A DNA stretch of 64,000 nucleotides from Thermoguttaceae bacterium (GCA_017447865.1 JAFSMO010000016.1:153818-217817), one strand, 5' to 3'; shown: positions 18,144 through 26,698, numbered from the stretch's first letter. The notes: generated from the sequence alone by a model not told the origin. Numbers and translations are program-made.

Positions 18144-19145
18144 TTATTCTCCTTCTTTTACGGAAAAATCCTGGATTCTCAATCCTTTTTTCAAGTCAAA
18201 AAACGCGGAGGCGAACGGCTTGGGCCAGTCGAAATAACGACCGGTGAGAAATTCCCAAACCGCCAGAGGAAAAAATTTGAAAGCATTACGCTGGATGCGT
18301 TCACGATTTGTAAAATGCTTTCGCTCACGCCGGATCTGTTTCAACAAACGTTTTTTCCCAGGAATCACCGGCAAAGTTTCAAGGAGGTTTTCAAACTTTT
18401 GAAATTTCGAATCCAGATAAAGAAAAGAACCAGGCGCTCTTTCATAGAAATAATCAGCACGTTTGTTACTCTTTCTGATCGATTCTTCAGTAGCCTGAAC
18501 ACCAGACGTATTGGTCTCATGGATCCGGCAGCGAAGAAGTGGCTCGGAAAGAAATTGAACCCGACCTTCCGTTTGAGCCAACAGAAAGAACCAACCGTCA
18601 TGAGATTCCCCTTCGGGAATTGAAGGAAGCTGCTTCAGGAAACTTTTACGATACGACGCACAACACCCGGAACATACCGGAAATCGGTTTTCCGGCAGCC
18701 AAATAAAAAAACTTAAAAGTTGATTTGACCTCAACATTTCAGACCGTTTCCAAGGAAGAAGCTGGTTTTGCGAGTTCACTAAAAAAGCATCACTAATGAC
18801 TCCTAAAACCTCGGAGTCTTTCTCATAAAAAGAAATCATCCGTTCCAGTTTTTCCGGAAGCCAAATATCATCTTGGTCAGAAAGAAAGACTACATCTTTT
18901 GTACAGAAGCCAGCGGCTTTTTCAAAATTCCTGGCAAAACCCAGATTCGTTTCGTTTTTTACAATTCGTACTTCAAAAGGAACCGTCCTGGTCCAATCCT
19001 CCAGAATGTTCATCGTCTCGTCTGTTGAGCCATCGTCGCACACAACGACCTCGTCAGGAAGACGTGTCTGGGCAGTAAAACTTTCTAACTGTTCCCGCAA
19101 GTATTTTGCACCGTTATAGGTACACAATGCGATGGAAATTTTCAT
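18144..19145 (-). CDS. Family 2 glycosyltransferase
   Basis: A 333-residue GT-A enzyme that transfers a sugar from a nucleotide donor, probably for surface polysaccharide. Seen are the N-terminal 'MKISIALCTYNGAKYLREQL', 'VVCDDGSTDETMNIL', and 'VFLSDQDDIWLPEKL', the DxD-type metal/nucleotide site of the rhamnosyltransferase/WcaA-like subgroup. No membrane segment. The gene is clearly AT-richer than pgk and dnaA around it, stands alone without other polysaccharide genes, and has a weak ribosome-binding site; with the fragments behind it this suggests acquired DNA. Acceptor unknown. Confidence 0.85.
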   Translation of the reverse strand: MKISIALCTYNGAKYLREQLESFTAQTRLPDEVVVCDDGSTDETMNILEDWTRTVPFEVRIVKNETNLGFARNFEKAAGFCTKDVVFLSDQDDIWLPEKLERMISFYEKDSEVLGVISDAFLVNSQNQLLPWKRSEMLRSNQLLSFFIWLPENRFPVCSGCCASYRKSFLKQLPSIPEGESHDGWFFLLAQTEGRVQFLSEPLLRCRIHETNTSGVQATEESIRKSNKRADYFYERAPGSFLYLDSKFQKFENLLETLPVIPGKKRLLKQIRRERKHFTNRERIQRNAFKFFPLAVWEFLTGRYFDWPKPFASAFFDLKKGLRIQDFSVKEGE

Positions 19146-19616
19146 TTTTTCAAAAACAAAAAAAACGTCAATTTACAGAGAATGATTCAGAGATTGTGAA
19201 AATAACCAGAGACGTACAAGAAAAAATGCACGATGGTCATGCCAACTCCGCCTGCTGCGAGAACACTCCTACCACAGAGTTTGAAAACAGCAAAACAGGG
19301 TCAGCACTCCCACCATGCATATACGTACACACAGACAGGAATGCTTCACCTGACAAACCAACTTTCAAAAAATCCAGCAGTGCTGGGTGGTAGTTTTGTT
19401 CTCGTTGATTTGTTTCAGTTAATCATTCGAAAATAATTATTCTTTAGTGTACATTAGTATACACTATTTTACAGGAAAAGTCAAGGGGCAGAAGAATTAT
19501 TCCCGGTTTTTCTTCAAAAATTTTACGAAAGACCGTTCACGATCATAGAAGGAGACCACCATTGAACTAAGGGGGAAAGCCGACCCGTCGACCATCCCCT
19601 TCATGACGCATTCCGG
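19146..19616. other. 471-bp intergenic stretch; only an inverted repeat recognised
   Basis: No convincing gene is seen; two short plus-strand open frames lack ribosome-binding sites or recognisable motifs. A near-palindrome TAGTGTA-8 nt-TACACTA lies at 19445-19466 and could be an operator or weak terminator. Composition is AT-rich, like the adjoining glycosyltransferase. Confidence 0.4.
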
Positions 19617-20138
19617 TTAAAAACGATTGAAAACGATTCTTTCTTCCAGCGGCTTTTTGACCGGCAAAGGCCCTTCTTCAGCCGGGACGCCAAGCGGGAG
19701 GAGGATCAGCACGCTCTGACCTTCCGGAACGTTCAGCATTTTGTTCAGCGTCTCGCCGACGCCGTTGGCCATCAGGCCGCCCTGGACCCAGACCGAGGCG
19801 TAGCCCAGCGCGGTGGCGGCGAGGAGCATGTTCTGCACGGCAGCGGAAGCGTCCTCAACGTGGAACGAGCGCCCCATGAACACCGGGTCCGGCTTGGCCA
19901 CGACGGCGATCGCCGCCTTCGCGGTCTTCATGCAGGCCGGGCGGTCGAGCATCTCGCCGCATTTTTTGAGGATCTCGGGGTCGTCGATCAGGACGAAACT
20001 GCACGTCTGGGCGTTCTTTCCGGTTGGGGCGAGGCGGCCGGCCTCGGCAATTTTCAAAAGGTCTTCACGCGGAACCGGCGCGTCGGTGTACGGGCCACGG
20101 TAGCAGTGGCGGGCGTTGAGGGTTTCAAAAAGTTCCAT
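19617..20138 (-). CDS. Nitroreductase-family FMN oxidoreductase
   Basis: 173 residues from the ATG at 20138, chosen for the AAAGGA just upstream; the longer frame begins within the leader. The family pattern is visible: N-terminal 'LFETLNARHCYRGPYTD' (FMN phosphate-binding region, normally RRSxR), 'AGRLAPTGKNAQTCSFVL', 'AAVQNMLLAATALGYASVW' and 'LLPLGVP'. It probably reduces nitroaromatics, quinones or a related substrate with NAD(P)H. Monocistronic, with its own promoter. Confidence 0.88.
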   Translation of the reverse strand: MELFETLNARHCYRGPYTDAPVPREDLLKIAEAGRLAPTGKNAQTCSFVLIDDPEILKKCGEMLDRPACMKTAKAAIAVVAKPDPVFMGRSFHVEDASAAVQNMLLAATALGYASVWVQGGLMANGVGETLNKMLNVPEGQSVLILLPLGVPAEEGPLPVKKPLEERIVFNRF

Positions 20139-20196
20139 TTTTTTATCCTTTCTAAAGTACGTTTTCACCACGTGTAAAAATACACGACCTGGTTCT

Positions 20197-20224
20197 ATTG
20201 TACGCTTTATTCCAGAAATTTCAA
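20197..20224 (-). promoter_or_regulatory. Predicted nitroreductase promoter
   Basis: Minus strand TTGAAA (20219-20224), 16-nt spacer, TACAAT (20197-20202). Confidence 0.55.
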
Positions 20225-20261
20225 GAGCGAGCCTCTGGTTTTTTTCAGGTTTTTCCCCGCT

Positions 20262-20295
20262 CCCCCTTGGCAGACCCGGGGAAAAGTCTTAAAAT
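20262..20295 (+). promoter_or_regulatory. Predicted promoter of the YhaM-like gene with C tract
   Basis: Five C (20262-20266) abut TTGGCA (20267-20272). A 17-nt spacer and TAAAAT (20290-20295) follow. Divergent to the nitroreductase promoter. Confidence 0.55.
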
Positions 20296-20399
20296 AGTAA
20301 TATTGGATGAAAGGGGGAATTGAGTTTTCACTTCATTCCCACCCGCATCCGCTTTTCTCCTTTTCCTTTTTGAGATTTTTTTAAGACCGATAAATCACC

Positions 20400-21362
20400 A
20401 TGACTCGTCAATACATTAATAGCCTCAAGGAGCAGGAAAACGTCAACGAAGTTTTCCGCGCCTCCAACAAACAGCTGCGCCCGAACCGGAACGGTGCGCT
20501 GTACCTCCAGATCGACCTTTCGGACAAAACGGGGACCCTGACCGCCCGGCTCTGGAACGCCAACGAAAACGTTTACCACCTTTTCGAAAACGGCGACTAC
20601 ATCCACGTCGAAGGAAAAGCCCAGGTCTTTCAGGGGGCCATGCAGCTGATCGTCAAGCGCTTTTACAAAGTGCCGGCCGAAGAGGTCGATCCCGAAGAAT
20701 TCATCCAGACGAGCAGCCTCTGCGTCGAAAAACTCCTCGAGAAGATGAACGCCCTGCTCGACACGATCGAGCGCCCGGAACTTAAACTCCTGACCCAATG
20801 TTACACGGAGGACGGGTGGTTCATGAGCCGTCTTCAGACCCTTCCGGCCGGGATCAAGCACCACCACGCCTACCGCGGCGGGTTGCTCGAGCACGTCGTC
20901 ACGATGATGGGACTCGCGAAGCAGATCGGCGACGCCTACGACTACCTCGACACGGAATTGCTTCTTTTCGGGACGTTCCTGCACGACACGGGAAAGACCG
21001 TCGAGCTGGAATGCGAGCCGGAATTCGCCTACACGGACGAGGGCCAGCTTCTGGGGCACATCAATCTGGGCATTTCCATGCTTGAGGAGAAAATTCACCA
21101 GTACGAAGCGATTACCGGTGAGAAGTTCCCGGCCCGGCTTGCGCTGGAGCTGAAGCACATGATCGCGAGTCACCACGGCGAGTACGAATTTGGAAGCCCC
21201 AAACTCCCGATGACCGTCGAAGCGATGGCGCTCCACTGCATCGACCTGCTCGACTCGAAGCTGGCGGCGTTTCATCAGCTCATGGAGGAAGACCTGAACA
21301 GTTCAAGCCCCTGGACCACGTTCAACCCCGCGCTTCAAAGAAAACTTTTCAAGAAAAACTAG
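20400..21362 (+). CDS. YhaM-like 3'-5' exoribonuclease (OB fold plus HD domain)
   Basis: 320 residues. The N-terminal OB-fold nucleic-acid-binding domain (about 10-100) contains 'YLQIDLSDKTGTLTARLW'. The C-terminal HD phosphohydrolase domain carries the metal ligands 'GGLLEHVVTM', 'FLHDTGKT', 'LLGHINLG' and 'IASHHG'. This domain order and length match YhaM/CBF1-type 3'-5' exonucleases acting on RNA and DNA in Firmicutes and others. Monocistronic between its own promoter and a bidirectional terminator shared with dnaA. Confidence 0.85.
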   Translation: MTRQYINSLKEQENVNEVFRASNKQLRPNRNGALYLQIDLSDKTGTLTARLWNANENVYHLFENGDYIHVEGKAQVFQGAMQLIVKRFYKVPAEEVDPEEFIQTSSLCVEKLLEKMNALLDTIERPELKLLTQCYTEDGWFMSRLQTLPAGIKHHHAYRGGLLEHVVTMMGLAKQIGDAYDYLDTELLLFGTFLHDTGKTVELECEPEFAYTDEGQLLGHINLGISMLEEKIHQYEAITGEKFPARLALELKHMIASHHGEYEFGSPKLPMTVEAMALHCIDLLDSKLAAFHQLMEEDLNSSSPWTTFNPALQRKLFKKN

Positions 21363-21374
21363 CGCAAAAGCAGC

Positions 21375-21413
21375 AAAAAACTCCGGTCCCACGAACAGGA
21401 TCGGAGTTTTTTC
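21375..21413. terminator. Bidirectional terminator between the YhaM-like gene and dnaA
   Basis: AAAAAACTCCG and CGGAGTTTTTT form an A/T-flanked hairpin usable on both strands between convergent genes. Confidence 0.75.
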
Positions 21414-21445
21414 TTTTTAAATCTTAAATCCGGGCTTTGTTACGC

Positions 21446-23485
21446 TCAAAGTGCGCGCTGGATCTGGCTTTCAAGCTGGAAGAGCAGATCGTTCACGCTC
21501 TGCACCGATTCGACGGTCTGGACCCGGAAATCCGTCGTCCGCCACGATTCCACTTTCTTCTGCGCGGAAATGACCGTGCTGTGACTGCTGCACCCAAACG
21601 ACTGGCTGATCTCGGAGAGTGGTTTGCGCGTGAATTTCCGGGCGAGCCACATCGCAAGCATGCGCGGCTGGGAAACGTTCCGCGTCCGTTTGCCCGAGGA
21701 AAGAAGCTGGACGTCGATCCCGAACTGGACCGCCACGTAGCGCTTGATCTCGTCGAGCGAAACCGTTCTGCCCGGCTGGTCCACCAGGCCGTCCACGATC
21801 TGCTGAACGACGCTCGTCCGCTCTTGGGCCGAAATTTCCTCCTGCGCCACACGCCCGGGCTGGCTGAATTGCGCGCGGACCATCATTTCCAGCGTGTTAA
21901 GTTTTCCCAGAAGCTCACGCACGTCGCCCGTGCACAAAACGGCAATTTTATGCTGCTGCTCGGCCGTAAGAGGCAAGTTGCGCAGTTTGCTCCCGCGTGA
22001 GAGGATTTCCAGCCGCACGTCGAAACTCGGCTCGTTCAACCGGCACTCGCAACCACCGCGCAGGAGCGAGCAAAGCTCCAGGCCAAGCCCTTCCAGTTCT
22101 TTCAGCTCCCGGTCTGAGGCGAGCACGATCTGCTTCCCGTGCCGCATCCGGTAGTTGAAAATATTGTGCAGCTCGGGGATCGTTCCCTTTTTATCGAGCA
22201 TGAACTGCAAATTGTCGAGCAGAAGCACGTCGCACTGGCGATACGTCTCCTGGAATTCCGATTTCCGGCGCGGGTCCCGCAAGCTGGCGACGAAGTCGTT
22301 CATGAACTCCTCGCACGTTTTGTAAGCGACCGAGAAACCGTAGTTCAGCGCCTCACGGTAAATCGCATCGAGAAGATGGGTTTTTCCCACGCCCGTCGGC
22401 CCGGTGAATAGGATCGGCGAGACCAGGCCCAGATTCCGGTTCAGACTCCGCGCGGTCGTATACGCCACCCGGTTGGAACTCCCGCAAACGAACGAATCGA
22501 ACGTCCCGGTGGAGTACCCGACGGTCCGCCGTTCACGCTCTTCAACCGGCACAAACGCCCGCGGCGCTGAATGACGCGGTACCAGCGACGATTCTTCCTT
22601 GGGCGCACCGGCTTCTTCCGCCTCGGAAAGCGCCATCACGTTCGCCATGAGAGCCTGGAGTTTCGTCCCGGCCAGGTCTTTTTTCGTTGCGGATTTCGGC
22701 GTTTCGGTCTTTGCCTTGGCTCTGGTTTTCGTGCTGGTTTTGGCTTTTACCGGCTCAGGGAGAACCGCTTCCACGACCGGTTCCGGCACGGAAATCGCAG
22801 GATTCAAAAGCGATTTGCGGATTTTTCCCTCGGCGGCCATTTGGTCCATCAGACTCACGAAATCGGCCATCGGGTCTTTAGTTTCCGCAGGAGCAGACTT
22901 TTGAACCGGTTCAGTCTCAGACTTCGGTGCAAATTTAACCTCTAATCCCGGCGCCTCGCCCCGCAAAAATTCCACCATTCCGGGAATATTCGCCTGCTCC
23001 GCGACCAGAATCGCTTCACGGGACTTGCGCCGACGCTCGGCAAGAAGCTCCGAACGGGTCGCCGGCGTTTTGGCCGGTTCCTGAACGGCTTCTTTTTCCG
23101 GTTTGGTGACGGTTTTAACCGCGTGGATCTGCGTCACGGCGCCGGATTTGGCCTGGGGGAACGTCTGAATGGCCGGAAGCACCGGATTCTCCCGTGCCAG
23201 CTCCGCGCTGTTCATCGCGTCCGCTTCCTCACGGGTGCAGTATTGGATCGTTCCGGTAAAAGTCGGGAAGAGTGCGCGGACCGCTTCACGGAAAAGCTTT
23301 TGGAAATTGCGCCGGTACCAGTCCAGAACAAACGGCGCCTCGGCTGAAATGTACAGCGTATCTGCAGTATCCCCGCACAAAAGCTGGAATTGACCTTCAA
23401 ACCACATTGCAAAAGATTCATCCCCAAGTTTCTTCCTGATGAATTGCAAAAAGGCTTTCTGGAGGTTAATTATACCGCGTATCAC
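21446..23485 (-). CDS. dnaA: Chromosomal replication initiator DnaA, long and diverged form
   Basis: 679 residues, against about 450 in typical DnaA. Domain I is at the N-terminus ('DESFAMWFEGQFQLL'). A roughly 230-residue Ala/Lys/Glu/Pro-rich linker follows, far longer than usual. The AAA+ domain has Walker A 'GPTGVGKTH' (about 362) and Walker B 'LLLDNLQF' (about 422), where most DnaA have two acidic residues. The C-terminal helix-turn-helix reads 'CSSHSTVISAQKKV' (about 632-645) where the signature is usually RDHTTV, so the base-contacting Asp-His-Thr becomes Ser-His-Ser. The start is GTG at 23485, weakly supported. dnaN is not adjacent. Confidence 0.93.
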   Translation of the reverse strand: MIRGIINLQKAFLQFIRKKLGDESFAMWFEGQFQLLCGDTADTLYISAEAPFVLDWYRRNFQKLFREAVRALFPTFTGTIQYCTREEADAMNSAELARENPVLPAIQTFPQAKSGAVTQIHAVKTVTKPEKEAVQEPAKTPATRSELLAERRRKSREAILVAEQANIPGMVEFLRGEAPGLEVKFAPKSETEPVQKSAPAETKDPMADFVSLMDQMAAEGKIRKSLLNPAISVPEPVVEAVLPEPVKAKTSTKTRAKAKTETPKSATKKDLAGTKLQALMANVMALSEAEEAGAPKEESSLVPRHSAPRAFVPVEERERRTVGYSTGTFDSFVCGSSNRVAYTTARSLNRNLGLVSPILFTGPTGVGKTHLLDAIYREALNYGFSVAYKTCEEFMNDFVASLRDPRRKSEFQETYRQCDVLLLDNLQFMLDKKGTIPELHNIFNYRMRHGKQIVLASDRELKELEGLGLELCSLLRGGCECRLNEPSFDVRLEILSRGSKLRNLPLTAEQQHKIAVLCTGDVRELLGKLNTLEMMVRAQFSQPGRVAQEEISAQERTSVVQQIVDGLVDQPGRTVSLDEIKRYVAVQFGIDVQLLSSGKRTRNVSQPRMLAMWLARKFTRKPLSEISQSFGCSSHSTVISAQKKVESWRTTDFRVQTVESVQSVNDLLFQLESQIQRAL

Positions 23486-23620
23486 TAAAACACCGAATCC
23501 TTCGATATATATGATGCCGATTTTAACTGGCTTTTTTATTTTATTTTACCAGCCCCGTCAACCCATTTTAACGGATTGAAATGCTATAAGCAGGGCCGGT
23601 GTGTAACCCCAATATTCGAC

Positions 23621-23656
23621 ATTATAGTATACATTTGGAAATAGTCAAAGCCCCCC
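23621..23656 (-). promoter_or_regulatory. Predicted dnaA promoter with G6 tract
   Basis: On the minus strand GGGGGGC (23650-23656), then TTGACT (23643-23648), a 16-nt spacer and a perfect TATAAT (23621-23626). The leader to the GTG is about 135 nt. No canonical TTATNCACA box was noticed in the leader. Confidence 0.7.
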
Positions 23657-23747
23657 TCCGGAAAAAATAATAAAATTTTTCAGAAACGTTAGAGAAGAGC
23701 TGGCATTAACGGGTAAAATCAGGTTTCTTTCCCCGGTTCAAGTTTTT

Positions 23748-23782
23748 GGAAAAAACGGCACAAATCACCATTGTGCCGTTTT
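23748..23782 (-). terminator. Terminator of the thermonuclease gene
   Basis: A perfect 12-bp hairpin AAAACGGCACAA/TTGTGCCGTTTT with a 7-nt loop. On the minus strand it is followed by TTTTTT. It lies just after the gene ending at 23807. Confidence 0.8.
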
Positions 23783-23806
23783 CCAGTCCCCAAAAATTCA
23801 TCAGAT

Positions 23807-24316
23807 TCAGCGAGTCCGCGGGTTCATCTGACGCCACTTCCACGGCGGAATAGAATCCGGGTTTGCCCAAAGTCCGCGCTTGGCATCCCGGGCTTTTTTC
23901 TGGGCAAGGCTGAGTTTTTTCTCATCATTGTATCTGGAAAAATGCCAGGCCATTCCCTCTTCGAGCATTTTTTCCTCAACGTCCAGAGGAGCCAGCCGTT
24001 CCTCTTCGCGGAGGAGCCAGATTCGACCGACGGTTCGTCCGAACTGGTCGATTTTTTCGACTTTGACCATCACTTTTTTGCCGCCGATGAGCGACTTGAG
24101 AAACTTGAACGAATCCATGCCAAACTCTTGGTGGAGTTCCGGCGCGTCGATCCCCTGAAACCTCACACGCCGCTGCTCTCCGTCAGCCGTCTGAAGTTCA
24201 ATGGTATCGCCGTCGGCCACATGCACGACTTTCCCAGTCACCGTTTCAATTTCGGCAAACACCGAAGAAACCAAACTCAAAACCGAAGCGAAAAATAGAA
24301 TCAGGCAGTGCTTCAT
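23807..24316 (-). CDS. Secreted thermonuclease (staphylococcal nuclease homologue)
   Basis: 169 residues from the ATG at 24316, chosen because a signal peptide follows ('CLILFFASVLSLVSSVFA'); the longer frame would run into the tRNA-His terminator. SNase-fold motifs are present: 'VVHVADGDTIEL', 'RVRFQGIDAPEL' with the catalytic Arg-Asp region, 'QFGRTVGRIWL' and 'KKARDAKRGLW'. It should cleave DNA and RNA outside the cytoplasm with Ca2+. Monocistronic between tRNA-His and its own terminator. Confidence 0.92.
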   Translation of the reverse strand: MKHCLILFFASVLSLVSSVFAEIETVTGKVVHVADGDTIELQTADGEQRRVRFQGIDAPELHQEFGMDSFKFLKSLIGGKKVMVKVEKIDQFGRTVGRIWLLREEERLAPLDVEEKMLEEGMAWHFSRYNDEKKLSLAQKKARDAKRGLWANPDSIPPWKWRQMNPRTR

Positions 24317-24363
24317 AATCAATCCCTTGGAGCTGAAATTTCCAAATTTACGAAAACCAAAGA

Positions 24364-24404
24364 CACAAAAAAATCGAATGTTCAAAAAGCCAACATTCGA
24401 TTTT
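24364..24404 (-). terminator. Terminator of tRNA-His
   Basis: A perfect 13-bp stem AAAATCGAATGTT/AACATTCGATTTT (24370-24382 and 24392-24404) with a 9-nt loop, followed on the minus strand by seven T. Confidence 0.85.
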
Positions 24405-24412
24405 GGGGAAAT

Positions 24413-24485
24413 GTGGACGGTGGGATTCGAACCCACGACAACCAGAACCACAATCTGGTGCTCTAGCCAACTGAACTACGTCCAC
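24413..24485 (-). tRNA. tRNA-His (GTG)
   Basis: The minus strand folds into a cloverleaf. The acceptor GTGGACG pairs with CGTCCAC, including the extra G-1:C73 pair diagnostic of tRNA-His. The anticodon loop reads TTGTGGT between CAGA and TCTG, giving anticodon GTG. The T arm is GTGGG-TTCGAAT-CCCAC. CCA is not encoded. A strong terminator follows directly. Confidence 0.95.
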
Positions 24486-24547
24486 CATCTATAAACTGAA
24501 GGCTCAACCTTCAAGTAAACAGAATTTTAGCAGGATTTGATTTTTTG

Positions 24548-25009
24548 TCAATGGGGGTGGGAAGAATTTTGACGGATTTTGCGCCGCTCCTCCACAAAAC
24601 GCTGGAATTCACCGGAACGCACGTCTTTTTCAAGTTCCTCGACCGTGGCGTAAATCCGGTCACTCAGAAACTTGACGGCCCAGTTCCGGTTCAGCGGCGA
24701 AACCGTCACGACGACCGCCCCGTTCTGATTTCCTTCCCACATTTCGATCGCGGTCCCCATCGAGGCTTCCGGGACGAACGCCAGAATGACGTCCATTTCC
24801 CGGCACAAATAATTATGCCCGAGAAAAACTTTTTTCCCGACTTCATCGGTGTAACGAATGGAATCCGAATGCCCTTCAAAAGGGTCGAAAACGTCCACCC
24901 CGGGGATATTCGCTTCGAGGAGGTCCCTGAAATAAGAGCGGTAGTCCTGAGAATGCAGTTTCATCTCCCGAAAAGACCCCTGCATAATACCGGCCAAAAA
25001 AACGCGCAT
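24548..25009 (-). CDS. Nucleoside 2-deoxyribosyltransferase-like protein
   Basis: 153 residues resembling the NDT/DUF4406 superfamily: N-terminal 'MRVFLAGIMQGS', a central 'GHNYLCREMDVILAFVPEAS' and 'MGTAIEMWEG' (the Gly-Thr-x-x-Glu substrate site). Members exchange bases on deoxynucleosides or hydrolyse nucleotide N-glycosidic bonds; several act in nucleotide-signal processing. The gene begins 6 nt after the FHA-domain gene, so the two form an operon. The precise reaction is not readable from sequence. Confidence 0.7.
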   Translation of the reverse strand: MRVFLAGIMQGSFREMKLHSQDYRSYFRDLLEANIPGVDVFDPFEGHSDSIRYTDEVGKKVFLGHNYLCREMDVILAFVPEASMGTAIEMWEGNQNGAVVVTVSPLNRNWAVKFLSDRIYATVEELEKDVRSGEFQRFVEERRKIRQNSSHPH

Positions 25010-25015
25010 GTTCCC

Positions 25016-25708
25016 TCAATCTTCCGGTTGAATCAGTTGCTTGTAGTAATCCGTCAGACGGGAAAAAAGATCCATAAAACTCTGCCACTCACGCTGGTCC
25101 AGCAAAACCCGATCCGTAGTTTCGTTCAGTCGGGCTTTTTCAAGAATCATTTCCATCCTGAGCTGAACGTAGGACAAAAGCTCCGCGAGGCGTGCCGTTT
25201 GGGTGGGATTCAGCCCGGAAGGAAGTGCTGGAGGCGCAATACTATGCAGACGCTTCAGCGCATCCTGAACGTCGTAGGAATAGTGTTCCATCTCGTCAAT
25301 AAGACTGGTGGGCAGAAACTCCGTCGAATTGTCCGCAACGAGCAGACGAAGTGCCACGTCCTCCATGGGAAGATCGTCCAGCAGCGCCAAGCGCTTGGCG
25401 ATTTCTTTACGCTTCCCAACGATGATAAGCGTTTGCCCGACCACGATCAAATCGCCGGGGTGAATCAGAGCGATGTGGATCGGCTGGCCGTTCAGAAGCG
25501 TCCCATTGGTGCTTTCAATGTCGGTCAGAATAATTTCGCCGCCATCCTCCTGGATCTTGCAGTGGTAACGGCTCACCTTTTCATCATGCAGCCTGATCGT
25601 GTTCTGTGCTTCACGCCCCAAACTGACCGGAAGAGGAAGATCCGTAAACTCTTTTCCTTTGTCCGTTCCGTCAATAATACGCAGTGTAATGGTCGGATTA
25701 TCACTCAT
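25016..25708 (-). CDS. FHA-domain protein
   Basis: 230 residues. The N-terminal forkhead-associated domain (about 8-100) shows 'VSLGREAQNTIRL', 'VSRYHCKI' and 'STNGTLLNGQPI', with the Arg, Ser-x-x-His and Asn positions needed for phosphothreonine binding. The C-terminal half is helical and unassigned. FHA proteins read Ser/Thr-kinase signals, which are abundant in planctomycetes. First gene of an operon with the NDT-like gene. It has a good promoter (TTGACA/TATTAT). Confidence 0.88.
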   Translation of the reverse strand: MSDNPTITLRIIDGTDKGKEFTDLPLPVSLGREAQNTIRLHDEKVSRYHCKIQEDGGEIILTDIESTNGTLLNGQPIHIALIHPGDLIVVGQTLIIVGKRKEIAKRLALLDDLPMEDVALRLLVADNSTEFLPTSLIDEMEHYSYDVQDALKRLHSIAPPALPSGLNPTQTARLAELLSYVQLRMEMILEKARLNETTDRVLLDQREWQSFMDLFSRLTDYYKQLIQPED

Positions 25709-25748
25709 GGTTTTTTCCTGGAAAGGCTCTGCTCTATTAATCTCTCTT

Positions 25749-25778
25749 ATAATATAATCCCCGCGCTTGTTTTGTCAA
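25749..25778 (-). promoter_or_regulatory. Predicted promoter of the FHA-NDT operon
   Basis: Minus strand TTGACA (25773-25778), then TATATT or TATTAT 16-18 nt downstream, about 45 nt before the ATG at 25708. Confidence 0.6.
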
Positions 25779-25833
25779 CCATATTTTCGTCGATTTTTCA
25801 ATTTTTACCAAAAAAAGTGGGAAATGGAGGACT

Positions 25834-26568
25834 TCAGACCTCGTGCGCCACCCAAATGCTGGGCGCGGTGTACGTCCCAAGATTCTTTTCTACGCAGACT
25901 TCCAGCGGGACGGCGCCGCCGGGGATCACGTAAGGGCCCGAGTCCGGGAAAACCAGGCCGGTCCACTCCCGCCACTGGTCGAGCGTCGCTTCGATCCGAA
26001 TGGAATTTCGGGCCGTTCCGAGGATTTTCGCCCCCAGCCGTTTCTGGACCCGAAGCCACGCGTCAAAAGGCAGGCCGTCATCGCGGGTCCACTCAGCGTA
26101 GCGCTCGATCGGCGTGAGCGGGTACTGCTCCTTCTGGGTCGGCCGTAACGGGGCGATGTACCGCTGAAAACCGTGCGTCCGTGCGATTTCTTTCATCGCA
26201 AAAACGAGCCGCTCCGCCAGACCCCGGCCCCGAAAATCGGGATGGACCACCGCATTGGCCGCGCTCAGCGTATAGGGTTTCCGGCCGTTTCGGAAATCGT
26301 CGAGCGACTGCTGCAGAACCCAGTGCCAGCCGCGTGTCAGCAGCTCGGAGTACTCGCCGTTCCACGCCAGCGGGACGGTCATTCCCGCGGCCATGATCCG
26401 CCCTGAATCCGGGTCCAAAAAAGCGAAATGGAAGTCGGGAAAAGCCTTCAAAATCTCCGGCCAGAGCGGCCAGGAAACCGGGTCCTCAACGAGGAAACGG
26501 GTCCAGCCGGCCTGAAAAAGCTCCAGGATCTGAGGACCAAGCGACGGATTTTGTGCGGTGGTTTGCAT
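25834..26568 (-). CDS. GNAT-family N-acetyltransferase-like protein
   Basis: 244 residues from the ATG at 26568. Starts at 26592 (ATG) and 26604 (TTG) are also possible, and none has a clear ribosome-binding site. The acetyl-CoA-binding motif A is visible as 'AVVHPDFRGRGLAERLVFAM'. Strand 4 and the 'ARTHGFQRYIAPLRP' region follow. The C-terminal about 90 residues resemble no substrate-binding domain that I can name. A stand-alone gene divergent from the metallo-hydrolase. Substrate unknown. Confidence 0.75.
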   Translation of the reverse strand: MQTTAQNPSLGPQILELFQAGWTRFLVEDPVSWPLWPEILKAFPDFHFAFLDPDSGRIMAAGMTVPLAWNGEYSELLTRGWHWVLQQSLDDFRNGRKPYTLSAANAVVHPDFRGRGLAERLVFAMKEIARTHGFQRYIAPLRPTQKEQYPLTPIERYAEWTRDDGLPFDAWLRVQKRLGAKILGTARNSIRIEATLDQWREWTGLVFPDSGPYVIPGGAVPLEVCVEKNLGTYTAPSIWVAHEV

Positions 26569-26698
26569 AATAAAAGGGTTTTCCCAAATCATTAAAATCT
26601 TCAAACTCTTTTCAGTGTAGGACCAACCCCGGCGGGTTCCCGGAGGATCAAGTGCTCAATTATACCCGATTTTCCCAAAAAATCAACCCACCGCCTCC

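Noticed and set aside
18072..18623. 183-codon plus-strand frame at 18.1-18.6 kb
   Set aside because: It lies opposite the C-terminal half of the GT2 glycosyltransferase and shows no family features.
19106..19436. Two short plus-strand frames in the gap after the GT2 gene
   Set aside because: No ribosome-binding site, low-complexity His/Thr/Pro content and overlap with each other; treated as non-coding.
21446..23806. Replication origin next to dnaA
   Set aside because: No cluster of canonical DnaA boxes or AT-rich unwinding element was seen in the 320 bp upstream, and dnaN/recF are not adjacent. With the altered DnaA signature the question stays open, but I cannot support an origin call.
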